Assembly (NCBI GenBank): GCA_013115145.1
Contig: JAAPAO010000070.1
Coordinates: 28,437-92,436, forward strand
Length of the DNA stretch: 64,000 nt
DNA from: Perkinsus chesapeaki
Lineage: Eukaryota; Perkinsozoa; Perkinsida; Perkinsidae
Reading direction: 5' to 3'
Notes under the pieces: generated by a model
Database searches by the model: none
What the model saw: the letters and a program-made list of their open reading frames with translations, nothing else
Told to the model about the DNA's origin: nothing
Made by a program: the position numbers and the translations under genes
Shown here: positions 41,659 to 53,074 of the stretch, piece by piece
How positions within the stretch are numbered: position 1 is the stretch's first letter
Layout of the letters: each line of letters opens with the position of its first letter

Positions 41659-43126
41659 ATGGCCTCCTCCTCCTCCTCCTCTAACAATGGTTTCTCTTGG
41701 TTTGAATATCAATTATTAGCTTTAACTTTAGGTGGTGCTATGTGTGTAGCATTAGCATTATTAGAAGCAGCATTAAGAAAGTGATAACATGACCATATCT
41801 ATAATAAGCAGCACTATAGTACTGTTTAGATATCAGATCCTACCATTATTATATAATGGTATGTTTACTGTAAAAAAGAGAAGGATAAATTGTTTTAATA
41901 TTGATATAACTGATGAGCCTATGGGAAAGGTATATTAATAGTACTAATATTATATATATTACATCTACTTAGGGTATAAGATGTAGAGCTAAGATGAACC
42001 TTCGTTTAACAATGTGTGTGGTGTTATCCTATTTATGGCAGTTTTGTGTAATTGAATATGTTATTAATTCCCAAGGTGATTTCCCAGGTATTACTAGCTC
42101 TATAGTTCTCTAAGATTTACCTTCCTCTACCCTTCCTTCTCAGGTAAAGAGTGTAGGAGTGGTTTTGATTGTTTCTCATCACCATTAAAGTTTGAGACTA
42201 TATTCACTAGAGATATGGATCCTATTGATTGTGATAATGAAGGATTATTCAATCCTAATGGAGATCAACAACTCATTGTTAATTGTATGAAGTTTGTTGA
42301 GCCTAATGCTGCTAATTGGTTAATGCATATTGCTATATCACATTCATTATGGCTCCTAGTAATATACATTATTAGGAATTGGTAATAGATCAATCTTTTG
42401 AGGTAACCAAAGCATTTGAACTAACTGTTTGGATGGCTAGTGGTAACCAAGCTCTGTCTAAGTTTATGCTCGTATTACTTATAGTGTAAGTAATATTATC
42501 ATTATGACTACCTACTATTCTTAATTAGTTATACCATTGCGGCCATTGTATTGTTCTTTGGTGGTTTTTTATTAGAGTTTGCCTCATCTTGGATAGGATT
42601 TGTAGTAACATTATCATTCCCATTATTTATAGCTATATCACGGTAATACCACCACCGTTCCTTATCTCCTATCATAGCCCTAAATATGAGCAGGCAAACA
42701 TCATTACTACTGAGAGACCTTAGACGTGCTGAAATAATGCGTATTAGAGCTTCCGAGTATGCAGACTTTGGTACAGCAGTTGAGGCATGGACTGCTACTA
42801 CTGCTGGAGTGAACCAAGATAATAATACAACACAGGAGGACCTATCAATGGAGCAGAGGCAGACAGCATCATCATCATCGTCATCAGCAGCAGCAGCAGC
42901 GGCATCAGATGTAGTGAAACTGTTTACTCGATTTATTGAATACCTTATATAGGAACATAATAATAATTATTATGATGATAGCAGCCTTAATGATGGTGCT
43001 GAAGGTATGCGTAAAAGGGTTAATAGAGCTATGCACGAGATATTCAATCGTGATACTAATGAGATGACATTGGATATTGGTATTGTTAATGTTCAACTTA
43101 CATCTACAACAACAAATAATGATTGA
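41659..43126 (+). CDS. Multi-pass membrane protein of unknown family
   Basis: The start MASSSSSSNNGFSWFEYQLL is followed by a first hydrophobic segment (LALTLGGAMCVALALLEAAL), then a basic loop. A second segment (LTMCVVLSYLWQFCVIEYVI) leads into a probable lumenal or extracellular loop with four cysteines (KECRSGFDCFSS, PIDCDNEG, IVNCMKFVEP). Further hydrophobic stretches follow (HIAISHSLWLLVIYI; FMLVLLIVTIAAIVLFFGG; WIGFVVTLSFPLFIAI). An intron ending atatgag joins this to a cytosolic tail (RQTSLLLRDLRRAEIMRIRA) with Ser/Ala runs, and then EGMRKRVNRAMHEIFNRD before TGA 43124-43126. About five or six membrane spans. The even cysteine number suggests disulfides. I do not recognise the family; it could be a channel or receptor-like protein, but nothing proves it. 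Confidence 0.6.
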
Positions 43127-43151
43127 CAGAACCAATGAATACTAAGTCGAT

Positions 43152-43193
43152 ATTGAAGTGTGAGCGGCGCTACAGCGGCGCTGACACTTCAAT
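43152..43193. repeat. Imperfect hairpin between two co-directional genes
   Basis: Arms of 19 nt (43152-43170 and 43175-43193) pair with two mismatches around a 4-nt loop: ATTGAAGTGT at the left end and ACACTTCAAT at the right, with a GC-rich inner stem. It lies 25 bp after one stop codon and about 90 bp before the next start. It could be a 3'-end or processing signal, or an insertion. Confidence 0.75.
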
Positions 43194-43285
43194 GTATAAT
43201 ATCATAACCATGTTTAACATTTCTTGTTCTTCTTTATCTTGTTCAGTTTTAGTGTATATCTATCATCCTACAGTATCATTCCTTT

Positions 43286-44641
43286 ATGCATCCCCTTACT
43301 GCTGCTTCCTCCAATACCCATCATCATCATCCGCAGCATCGTACCAGGCATGGTGGTGTTATAATCCTTATTGCTTTGGCTGTTGTCTGTATCACACACT
43401 TTCAACGCTTTACACTTACACAAGTAACAACAGGAACCACAACTCAAAGGCTACCATATGAAGAACTAATTCGACAACCATCAGGAGGTGAGTCTTTCTA
43501 AACTATGAGACAACAACGTGTTTGATGTCAGGTGTATTTCGTGGCGCGGTGACTAGTGAGGACCTTCACAGTCATCGTAAGCAGCAGCAGCAGCCAAGAT
43601 ATCCATTACATATCAGTCCTGGTTGGCTAATAGCACCTCTTATAGCTGGTATTGCCCTTACTGGGTTAGCTATGAGGAAGAGATATAATAAAAAGAATAA
43701 TAAAAAGTTTACAATAGCAATAGATGGTCCTGCTGGAAGTGGAAAGAGTGCTGTTGCTGAGATGCTTGCTAATAGGTTAAGTGGGTAATAATAGTAATAT
43801 CCTATCAGTTATGATATAGTAATAAGTGTATTTAGATTCACTAAACTTGATAGTGGTGCACTTTATCGTAGTATAGCATTATTTGTTGATGAAGGGGATA
43901 TTAAAGGTGGTATAGAGTCTTTAGCTAATGAGACTATACGGGCATTCTTGGATAAGGTTATCTTTACTGATGATAAGAGAGTGTTTATTGGTAGTAATAA
44001 TAATGCTGTAAATTGTTAGTAGATAATATAGCTAATAGGTAATAGAGATATAACCGATGCTATACGATCACCACCTATATCATTATTAACTGCTAAAGTA
44101 GCACAGATACCACAAGTTAGAAGTGCTGTTGTCGATTCTTTAAGAACACGAGCACAGAACAGTAAAGAAGGGGTTGTTATTGAAGGAAGAGATACAGGTG
44201 CTAATATAAGTGAGGTTTATATAAACTTACCTATTAATTGTCTTGTCTTTTATATATTTTAGGATCAGTAGTATTCCCTGATGCTCAAGTTAAAGTGTAT
44301 TTAGATGCATCTGCTGAGGAGAGAGCTAGACGCCGTCAAAGGCAAATAGGTAATAATCGACCTTACCTCGTCTGCTGCATTATCAGAAATACGTAATAGG
44401 TGGTGACTTTGCCAAAACATTAACTGATATTAAAGCTAGAGATCAGGCTGATTTTACACGTAAACTTGATCCTTTGAAGGTGGCTGATGGAGCTGTAATA
44501 ATAATGGTATATAAGAATGTAAGATATGTTTAGGTTGTGATGGATTCGACTGGATGGAGTGTAGAGAAGACTGTAGATGAGATTACTAAACTAGTCTTTA
44601 AAAGACGCCCACGTACCAAGATAAGATCAACAACTGAATAG
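43286..44641 (+). CDS. Cytidylate (CMP/dCMP) kinase, bacterial type, with membrane-anchored leader
   Basis: CMP kinase makes CDP or dCDP from CMP or dCMP with ATP. The core starts at [20 protein letters not shown] (P-loop 43725-43750). [18 protein letters not shown] follows, the bacterial Cmk signature LDSGAxYR, then [33 protein letters not shown] (EGRDxG), [20 protein letters not shown] and a C-terminal [10 protein letters not shown]. This is the bacterial/plastid family, not the eukaryotic UMP-CMP kinase. About 145 residues precede it: a His-rich start, a hydrophobic stretch ([16 protein letters not shown]), a 44-nt intron (43487-43530), then a second hydrophobic stretch ([17 protein letters not shown]) next to a basic [11 protein letters not shown]. 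Such a leader would fit bipartite plastid targeting or a membrane anchor. The stop is TAG 44639-44641. Confidence 0.88.
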
Positions 44642-45372
44642 ATGATATAGCAACAACACTTGTGCGCAGCAGCAGTTATTGTTGATAATACTAATGTTGT
44701 GTTACATTATTGATAATACACCTATTAAACGCAAATGTGATCAGCAGCATACAACAATGTTCATAATACAAATTATAATTACCATTATTATTGCAGCAGG
44801 TATGGCAGCTTTGTCAACTGTAACTGCATTGGAAGCATTACTACTGAAGAGTCGGAGCATAGCGTTCTTATTATAGTGGATAAATACCCACAGTTACCCG
44901 ATCAACATAATAGCGGCGGCCACGAATATCACAACTGCTATCACTAACGGTTTACCGCCCAGTCGCAGCACTGGAGAATCGATGGATGAAAGGAAACAAG
45001 GAAATCACACAATTAAGAATGACTACAATACTGTTAAGAGGTATACCAAGCCTGCTAGACACGAGCGCGGCAGCATATCATTACATACAAATAATATGAA
45101 AGGTAATTTAACAATCAGGATTTTTAGCAAGGTAACGCATGGCATGAAATTGGTTACTCTAGATAATCGATAAACCCCCCTTCACTATAACACAAGATAA
45201 AGAATACAGACCTTGGAAGCCGCCGTTATTGTGTACAGGATCGCCGACTACCGGTCAGAGTGATAGTAGCAAACTGCTGGTGCTGCTGCTGCTAACACCT
45301 TCCTCCACAAGTAGTAGCTAGAGATCATCAACACGTAAATATACCAATGAGCGCGAGAGAAGTCGTAGTAGC
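44642..45372. other. Spacer between convergent CMP kinase and RPS27 genes
   Basis: About 730 bp. A minus-strand frame near 44790-44865 reads MLRLFSSNASNAVTVDKAA and then a hydrophobic stretch, a style seen in very small mitochondrial membrane proteins, but it stops soon and no second exon is convincing. No other gene is seen. Confidence 0.35.
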
Positions 45373-45667
45373 TTAGTCCTTTCTGCGGAAGGAAGTACCT
45401 TCAGTAAGACGAGCGCGACCACCAGTGGGCTGGCAGATCATCACATTGCAGTTACCGCAAAGGACGACAGTCTGGGCGTGCCTAAAATGATATATTATCT
45501 ACAATTATCCCTATTATTATCCCTTATTACGAGAAGACGGTAGTGATCTGGGAGCAGCCGGGGCACTTAACATCCATGAAGTAGGAGTTAGGAGACTGTA
45601 CCAAACGCTTCAGCTTATGCTTGGACTTCTCGAGTTCGGGATCAGGATGGAGGAGATCGACGTTCAT
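45373..45667 (-). CDS. RPS27: 40S ribosomal protein S27e
   Basis: A small-subunit ribosomal protein with a C4 zinc finger. Exon 1 (45667-45531) encodes [20 protein letters not shown] then [19 protein letters not shown] 49-nt GT-AG intron (45530-45482) interrupts the Ser codon of VFS-HAQ. Exon 2 (45481-45373) encodes [20 protein letters not shown] then [15 protein letters not shown]. The length (81 codons) and both zinc-binding CxxC pairs match the eukaryotic family throughout. Its codon use is visibly more G+C-rich than neighbouring genes, as expected for a highly expressed gene in such genomes. It runs against the surrounding plus-strand genes. Confidence 0.97.
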
Positions 45668-45939
45668 GGCAACAATGTGGCGGGCTACTCGAACGATAAT
45701 ATATTAACCCCTCACACGTACCGGGACATATCCTCTATTCCTATATTATTATACCCTTATCCACACGGTAATACTCCAGTGCACCCTATACACAGCATGA
45801 CCCGCAGCACAGAGGGGGGAAGAGGTGCGGCCGAACCATAATCGATTTTCGCTATGGGGTGTGCGCTCGCCCAAATGATCGATGTCTGCGCACTTCATTG
45901 TAGGGGTTGCCTGGGCAGCAATACTTCTCCTTTAACCCT

Positions 45940-46222
45940 ATGAACCCTTTTTATTTATTCACCCGTCTGATGGGTAAGGAAATGGAGGAGAGCTTGAGAC
46001 GGTTCTTAGTGGACTCACCAGCATTCCAATATTTTGCACATCAATCATCTAAAAAAGCAACTGAAGCAGCAGATAAATTTGGTAGTATATGACTGTGATA
46101 AGGTCCAATAAAGTATATGCAACTTGACAGGACGAACACTTGGTGGACTAGCAGCTAGTGCCAGTAAAGCTAGTGAACAACTACCAAAACAGTTTATTGA
46201 TAAGACTACCTCTAGATGGTGA
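45940..46222 (+). CDS. Small Ala/Ser/Lys-rich protein, unknown
   Basis: Two exons: MNPFYLFTRLMGKEMEESLR then FLVDSPAFQYFAHQSSKKAT and ADKFG, a 49-nt GT-AG intron, and then RTLGGLAASASKASEQLPKQ to TGA 46220-46222. About 77 codons, mostly helical and amphipathic in look. It is similar in size and style to small accessory subunits of mitochondrial complexes, but I recognise no family. It lies divergent from RPS27, 272 bp away, and ends 121 bp before the next gene. Confidence 0.55.
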
Positions 46223-46343
46223 TTAACGTTCAAGATAAGTACTACTAATCCAATCCAATTGTTATTATTGCTTAGTATTATTCCCAAATCTTTTGTGTTA
46301 TCCACCCTCCTACTAGATAATATTGTCAGCAGGTATTGTTTTT

Positions 46344-48450
46344 ATGGCATTTGTCTACCGTGCTGCCTATCGTAGTCCTGCATTTGATAGCCCTAAGGCA
46401 ACTGCTATATATCCTAATATAGGACCTGGTACATATATTGCACATGAACAATATATAGTTAAACCACGTCCAGTGGAGGCACCATTTGGCACAACAACTA
46501 CTAAGACTATAGCACCTAATAGTGTATCAACCACCTTTACTAGTCATTCCATTCAATCAACTGTTGCTCTTGATGAATCCAAGGCAGCAGCAACAGCTGC
46601 AGACTTTGCTACATGTAGTAGTATATGGGCTGAGGATGGGAAATACCGTAGTACACGGGTACAAATAAGGGATAAAATACCACGAATGGTACCATTCAAT
46701 TTACACGCTCCACGGTTTAATACCTCATGGCTTGATGAATCAAATAATGTTGGTCCAGGGCAATATGAAGCAATAGATGGCTTTGGAAAGGCAGCCTCGG
46801 CGTCGGCGGCGGGGAAGGTTATTAGATCATCATCATCGCCCAAGCAAACAGCAGCTCAGCAGCAGCATCTTACTGCAGTACGGAGAAATGCCCCTAGTAT
46901 ACCATGTGCACATCAGAGTTATGGTTATAAAGAGTCATCTGAAGGGGAACTAGTACCACAGGATAATAATACAGGACAATATAGTGATAATCAACAAAGG
47001 CCTGTAGGTGGGCAATGCTATCAACAACGGAAAAAGAGATGCACGGAAGGGGGTACTTTTGGTAAATGCCCACGAGATATGCCTATGCAGGATGGTAGAG
47101 ATAGGGCTCTTCTTCCTGGACCAGGTAAGATGGTAAAGGGAGGACGTGCAGTATTAATAGTTTATTTAGGTTATTATAATACTGATGGAGAGAAAACAGG
47201 CATTAGAAAGTTCCATAAACTTCATAGTGCGTTTACTAGACCATACCGTCTTACTAATAATAAAACAACATCTAATAAAGTGGAAACACCAGGACCAGGC
47301 CATTATGACGTCATTAAAGGTAGTAATAGTGTATCTCGATAACTAATGATAATAATTACCTGAATCAGATATCACCACCACATCGTCTAGCGATCGAGGT
47401 CCAGCAGCTACAGGATGCTTTGGTTCAACCTCCAGACGTTTTGATGACTTTGATACATCATCATCTTCATTATTGCCTGGCCCTGGATATTATAGGACTG
47501 CTGCTGCTGCATTCAATCGCTCTAGTGTTGGGTGTAAGATATCACCTGAGGGACACTCTACTAAAAGGAAGGACTTAGAAAGTGCTAGTAAACCTGGCCC
47601 TGGTTATTATACACTAAAGGATTTATGGCAACCTAATGAAGCTACTGTAATGAATGAGAGAGCTAAATCAGGTTGTAGTACATTCGGTTCAACAGCTAAT
47701 AGATTTACTAATAACAACACTTTTAAACGTGGTGGAGTAGTCCCTGCTGCCGCTGCTGTTGGTACTGGTGTTGAAGATATCAGTAATAGAATGGTTAATG
47801 ATACACGTACATATATAACAAGAACATTGTCTAATGGGGAGAGGGATAGAGTATGTCTTGATGATTTAGTAGCTAATAACAATAATAAACAACAACAACA
47901 ACAACAACAACAGCGGAGGAGGAAGAGCAAGCAAGTACCATTCTCCTCGACAGCACAACGCTTCGGTGCTGTTAGTAAGCCTGCTGCTTTCAGCGAGGCG
48001 GCAGCGGCATTGACAACAGCAGGCTTCGGGGATAATGCCACCATGAATAGACTTACATTTCATACAAATGCTCATAAACGAGCAGCAACTGCTACCGCAT
48101 TACACTCTAGAGAACAATGTAGCTCCTTCCTGACTAGAGAGCCTAGATTCCATACATTACAGGATACTTCAACGACCCCTGGCCCAGGATATTATACCAT
48201 ACCTCAGGACACACTTTGGGGTGATAGAAGGGTGGTAGAAGGAGAGAGTAATATAACAGCAACATGTGGAATAGACACTGGTGATACAATAGGCTTTGCA
48301 TCATCACAGCGACGTTTTAAAGGGTATGGTAATATGGGAAATAATAATAGTATCAATGATCACCATAGTACACCAGGACCGGGTAGTTATACCACCTCAG
48401 TTGATTGGAATAAAAGAACATTTAATTTACTATTTGGTGACGTCTTTTAG
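46344..48450 (+). CDS. Sperm-tail PG-rich repeat (STPGR/SHIPPO) protein
   Basis: STPGR proteins are filamentous proteins bound inside or along axonemal and cortical microtubules. The protein, about 680 residues, starts MAFVYRAAYRSPAFDS. It carries at least eight PG-rich units: IGPGTYIAHE, VGPGQYEAIDG, LPGPGKMV, TPGPGHYDVIK, LPGPGYYRTA, KPGPGYYTLKD, TPGPGYYTIPQ and TPGPGSYTTS (46415-48400). Intervening FGSTSRRF, FGSTANRFT and FSSTAQRFG segments are the other half of the repeat. One intron of about 50 nt (47320-47369) lies within the fourth unit. A Gln run from CAA repeats is at 47889-47915. It implies a flagellum or a related microtubule cytoskeleton. The start was chosen as the first ATG in the continuous frame; a GTC-preceded upstream extension lacks ATG. 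Confidence 0.88.
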
Positions 48451-48874
48451 TGGTACTATTCTGTTCTTAATAACATGGTATGCGAATGCCATGTTAGTGC
48501 GATTTACTTCATCAATTTACTAATGTTAATAACAACAGCATGTATTGGAATTACTTGCGTTTAGTAAATATTATTAATTAGGTCATTCGATGATGAACAC
48601 TTAGCATATTATTATTGTACAAGGCTTAAGCTAATAGCTCTTAACAAATGTTATAAAACAACCCTTTATGTGAGGTTGAGTAGTATCCATCCAAGGGGGC
48701 GTAGATATCAACAGTTACGACATTCAGTTCAGACATAATAATATATTCGGTGGTATGACTTTCATTATACCACAGTCTTATTGAACTATGCAACAGCCGT
48801 TTCGGAATAGCCCAATGAATCCTGATGGCAAATTGGATAAAATAGTGATGTTTACAGAGTGTAGGAGTTTTTAA
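48451..48874. other. Spacer without a recognised gene
   Basis: 424 bp between two plus-strand genes, A+T-rich with no open frame, repeat or hairpin that I can support. Confidence 0.45.
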
Positions 48875-50573
48875 ATGGATAATACTTATAGTCTTTATTC
48901 CAATCCTCCACGTAGAGCTCCACCACCACCTACTCCAACAGCAGCAGAAGCAGTGGGTGGTGTTGGTTGTTATTATTATAATGGATCACCATATAATGCT
49001 ATAGATGGGTATGCTAACAACAACAACAACAACAACAACAATAGAGGGGTTACAGGCAATCATGGAGCAGGTAGTATGTCATCTATAAGTATTATGTCAA
49101 GCCCAACACCACCTCAATATAATGCCCGAAGAATTGATAATAATGAGTATTATTATGGTGATGAAGAAGAAGAATACAATAGATATAATGATGTACAACG
49201 ACATCGATTATACGAACACCAGCGTCAGCAGTCATCGACTGTATCTCACAATAATAGAGGTAACAACTTCAATGGTATGATATGGTGATGAACTCTCTTA
49301 ATGTATATTATTAAATACATGAATTAACTCATATTTGTTCTATCTATACCCTTAGTTCTTAGGTTCCTATATTACTCCAGACACCACCACGAGAATTCCT
49401 TACAAACCATCACCCCAGCAACAGGCATCATATCAATACCGTCATGCTTCATTAGCTGATAATATATCAGATCACCCTGAATGCATTGGTTCTTATGGTC
49501 TGCCCCACCATTATGATAGGCGACCATCTCCAATTAGTCGGCCTGGCTTCGAGGGTCCTACACCATATAGAGCTGATACAATTGATCATACCAGGTATAA
49601 AGCTCTTAGTGGTTGTTATGATAGTTTACTTAATAGGCCATCATCAAATATACCTACAGGGAAGGAGAATACTCAGGATATCAATGATTATGATCAACAA
49701 TATGTTACCAATTATGGTGAGCCTGATGGGGAGACTGAACCTGCTAGAGCAGATGATTATGATGAGGATGTTTCCAATAATATGGTATCAAACTTCCCTA
49801 TCGGTTGGAAAACAGCTACAAGATTGATACCATCAGGAGAAGTCAAACGTGAATATAATATGACAGCCAATAGAGCCACTGGTGTACCAATACATAGAGT
49901 GCGACATGAGGCTATAAGATTCTTTCAAATATTAATGTCACCAGAACAACCATATCTGCAGTCTGTGGGGGACGGATGGTGTGTAAATGGTTTCATGTAT
50001 CGTCTAACTAGAGATGATGATGTTGGGGTATTAATACGACAGATTAATGATGGTGGGGATAATGGTAAGGATTCGTTGTTGATGTTAAATGTGGTGATGA
50101 AGGATGTAAAGATTGAAAGGATGACACCTAAAATATCCGCGGCTATAGAGGCATGGGACTATGCTATTAGAGAACTTGTTAATGGCAATGCTAAGGCACA
50201 AATGGTGAACATCTGTCCCAGTACTTCATACGCTGTTGTTCACTTTTTTGTCTTTAATCAGGTACGTTCTCAACGTAATGGAGCCTTTCGAAGTTACCTT
50301 GATCAATACTATTTTCCTGGTATACCAACTAGTTGCCTGCCATCATGGGTTAAACTAAGCAGACCTCCCCGTGTTGTAAAGCAGGAATATCTTACTCAAG
50401 ATCAAGTATATGGACGGTGTACACAAGGGACGTCTCAACAAGCATTTATTAATCCTAGTGGAAATGAGACATTTCATCGACAAGGTGTCACTTATGGTGG
50501 TGGCGGTGTTAGTTTATTATCATCATCATCTGCTGGAGTCTGTGATGAATATAGAGTATTGTATGATATCTAA
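48875..50573 (+). CDS. Asn/Pro/Tyr-rich N-terminus with conserved-looking C-terminal domain, unknown
   Basis: The first exon reads MDNTYSLYSNPPRRAPPPPT followed by an Asn run (AAC repeats at 49018-49040) and acidic Tyr-rich text. An intron from about 49275 to 49362 leads to a second exon rich in Pro, Tyr and Ser (TPDTTTRIPYKPSPQQQASY). From about 49790 an ordered domain begins: FPIGWKTATRLIPSGEVKRE, HEAIRFFQILMSPEQPYLQS, GDGWCVNGFMYRLTRDDDVG, ISAAIEAWDYAIRELVNGNA, YLDQYYFPGIPTSCLPSWVK. The stop is TAA 50571-50573. I do not recognise the domain. The last 334 bp are repeated almost exactly at 54094-54427, and the 5' end is repeated in diverged form at 53937, giving a broken copy downstream. Confidence 0.6.
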
Positions 50574-50860
50574 TGTTAAAGAATATCACGTATGCTTAGT
50601 AACTGTAGGATGGTGGTAAATGGTTAATAATAACTTATAACGCCTAAGTTGATTAATATCTAAACTACTTATCGTTACTAGTTTTACAAGGTTATCATGT
50701 ACTACTGCCATTGAGATCATACAAGATTATCTACAAGTTTACTGAGTATAGTTATCATGATAAATTATTAGTGATTACTATTTCCGTTTACCGAAGTAGC
50801 TCCTTTGCTGATCGAATTCGCGGGGAGTATTAATGTGCTATGAAACTCATTTAACGATCG

Positions 50861-51122
50861 TTAGAATTGAACAACCCTGGGGGTAAAATCGAATTCCAGA
50901 TTTCTATTGTCAACTGTTGTAAAGATTAAGTAATCTGATGCAAAGATGAAGTCCCTCTCAGGAATTTCGCAGCCAAGTTTCTGCGGTTTATTGATAGCGA
51001 GCTCTAGGATTGTTGTTAGTTCTGGTGAAGAGTTTTGTCTTACAAACCCCACTGGAGCTAAGTTCGATAGGTTGCGTTCGCTGATTTCCTTCAGCCCCCT
51101 CGAAGTCGCGACACATGTGACT
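50861..51122 (-). other. Coding-like open segment, possible terminal exon
   Basis: A frame opens after an acceptor-like ggtgtag and runs to a stop at 50861. It includes ISERNLSNLAPVGFVRQNSS, LTTILELAINKPQKLGCEIP and FIFASDYLIFTTVDNRNLEF. The balanced residue use looks protein-like, but no start or upstream exon could be joined with confidence. It might belong to a gene that also includes 51659-52010, or be a relic. Confidence 0.3.
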
Positions 51123-51658
51123 CTCTACACCATTTCGCTCCGGTCAACTTGAAGTTTTTGTTGGTTAATTTAAATGGATTTTGCCCCGATTTAAAGATCG
51201 TAAAAATTGCCAAATCGAATCCTTTTTGTCGCGCATTTCTAATTTGTTGCCGAATTTGATTGAAAATGCATTACTCTATTTACACGGATTGTGTAACCCC
51301 CGGGAACACACTGTTATGTTATGTTGCAACTCAGACGGCCGTTCTGATAAACTCATAAAATACCTTGTCGGCGTATAAGGTCACAGCTAGCTTCATGAAG
51401 CTCAATTCACGATCCATGCCTGAATGATCCACTTTTGACGACTTTACGTTGCGACAAGAGACCCAAGCACACTTGAGTGTCATACTGGCCGTTTTCGGTG
51501 GCGTTCGCGTCTTCCGCATCGATGCGAGAGTTGTATGTCAAACTGCATTAGCAATGTTGAGCATGTCTTGTCTAATGAACGATAAATACATGCCGACGGC
51601 CAAATTACGTTGTTCAAATAGCTAGTTTCGGTTCTCTTGAACTGCATAAAAAGGCTAT

Positions 51659-52010
51659 TTAATTCGCATGACAGAAGTTTTTTAATTTTGAAAAGGTATT
51701 TGAAGTGACTGAAGAACCGTTTAAAAGCACATCCGCTTTCCCACCGTTTCTTTCGAATTGGTCCAGAAATGTTTCAACTTGACTGGGAAATGGTGTAGTT
51801 GTTGGTAGATTCGGCTCCACCCTTGTAACGGACTGAGCAAGCTCTTGCACGGACTGATTTGAGGCCCGCTTCTGAAGTATCCAATAATCAGGTTCATTAT
51901 ATAAATGAAGCTTCGATCAATATACAAACGATACGATGAACGACATCAGTGATTGGTTCTTTAACCTTGAGAGCTTCTGGCTTCTTATCACGTGTGAAGA
52001 GTTTGTACAT
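51659..52010 (-). CDS. Possible small two-exon protein, unknown
   Basis: Exon 1 from ATG 52010 reads MYKLFTRDKKPEALKVKEPI then TDVVHRI. Removing a GT-AG intron of about 60 nt (gtttgtata to ttcag) restores frame into KRASNQSVQELAQSVTRVEP and PSQVETFLDQFERNGGKADV, ending FCHAN-stop. About 100 codons, with no known motif and no signal peptide. Recovery of a long frame across the intron is the main support. It sits in gene-poor DNA with many relics, so it may not be functional. Confidence 0.35.
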
Positions 52011-52058
52011 TTTGATAACTCAAATAGTTGGTAATGCTTGAAAAATTCCATTGTCCTA

Positions 52059-52077
52059 TACTAACAAGTTGTTAGTA
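52059..52077. repeat. Perfect palindrome, 9+1+9
   Basis: TACTAACAA and its reverse complement flank one G. It is nearly the same element as that at 4841-4857. Confidence 0.8.
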
Positions 52078-52251
52078 ACAACCTAGTACATTAGTTAGAG
52101 TATAACCGTATTATTTAACTGAATAGATAAGTGTTGAGAATACCCAGCGGGTAGTCTTTTCTAAGGCCTTATCGCACCTGTCTAGTTTGAAAAATCCTTG
52201 GGGTTCTCGTATAGGGCCATTAGAATCATCCCTACGTTACCTGAATTACAT

Positions 52252-52700
52252 TACGGAAAGCAGCAGCTACCGGCGAGGCTTCTGGGATGAGCAGCAGCCT
52301 CAGCCTTCTCCTCTTCCTTACTCATAATCTTTATGAATCCTAGCATCTCATACAATTTGATTGCGCGCACGTTTTCTTCTTTCACATGAAGGGTCATAGC
52401 AAGGACTTTGTGTGCCTCACCCTGAGATACATCATATTTCGTAGATATTTTTCATGAAACCGCCCACGCCCTTGTATATCGTTGATGTAGGAGACGGCGA
52501 CATACCATAATATGACACAGTCATTTAGTAAGAAGTCTCGGCCGAAAGGGAAACCGTTGTACTCGGCACACTTACAATTTCAATACTGTGTCTCAATAGA
52601 TTGGTTCCAATGCCACTCCCTTGGTACCCGCTGTCAACCTGGACCTGAGAGCCTGAATAGGTGTTATCGGAATGAATGGGTCATATTCCTGAATATACTT
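52252..52700 (-). pseudogene. Decayed GNAT N-acetyltransferase
   Basis: GNAT enzymes transfer acetyl from acetyl-CoA. The downstream part reads GEAHKVLAMTLHVKEENVRA followed by IKLYEMLGFIKIMSKEEEK, a textbook GNAT motif B (L-x-V-xx-EN-xx-A-xx-LYE-x-LGF), ending at 52252. Upstream, pieces of the acetyl-CoA-binding motif A occur in other frames: SGYQGSGIGTNLL near 52600 and DIQGRG / KGVGGFMKNIYEI near 52450-52480. No single frame or clean GT-AG pair links them, and there are in-frame stops between, so I read this as a frameshifted remnant, possibly of two tandem copies. An alternative is a gene with introns I failed to place. Confidence 0.5.
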
Positions 52701-53074
52701 GAATGAATAGACCGCATTCGTTATTAAACCAGTGCAACGAAAACGATTGAGAAGGGTAACTCTTGCGACTCAGGAGGGGCCCCGAGCGACACTCAGCTAC
52801 TACCGTACTAGCCTCTACGGTTGATAGATTATGATTAAATTTGAGAGGAGTCATCGATAGAACCCATCCTACATCTTCTATGTAGCCAAAGATCCCTTTT
52901 TTGGTAGGATTAGGCCTAAAACAAACCATGTGAGGCTACGATAATGATGCCAATTGATGAAGGTCTTTTTACTTACATCTTCTTTTTCACAGCTTCCCTC
53001 TCTTGGGGGTCCAGGTCATCGGGTATCTTTATCGAAATATAACCCACGACTACCTGAGGCATTAGTAGGATATC

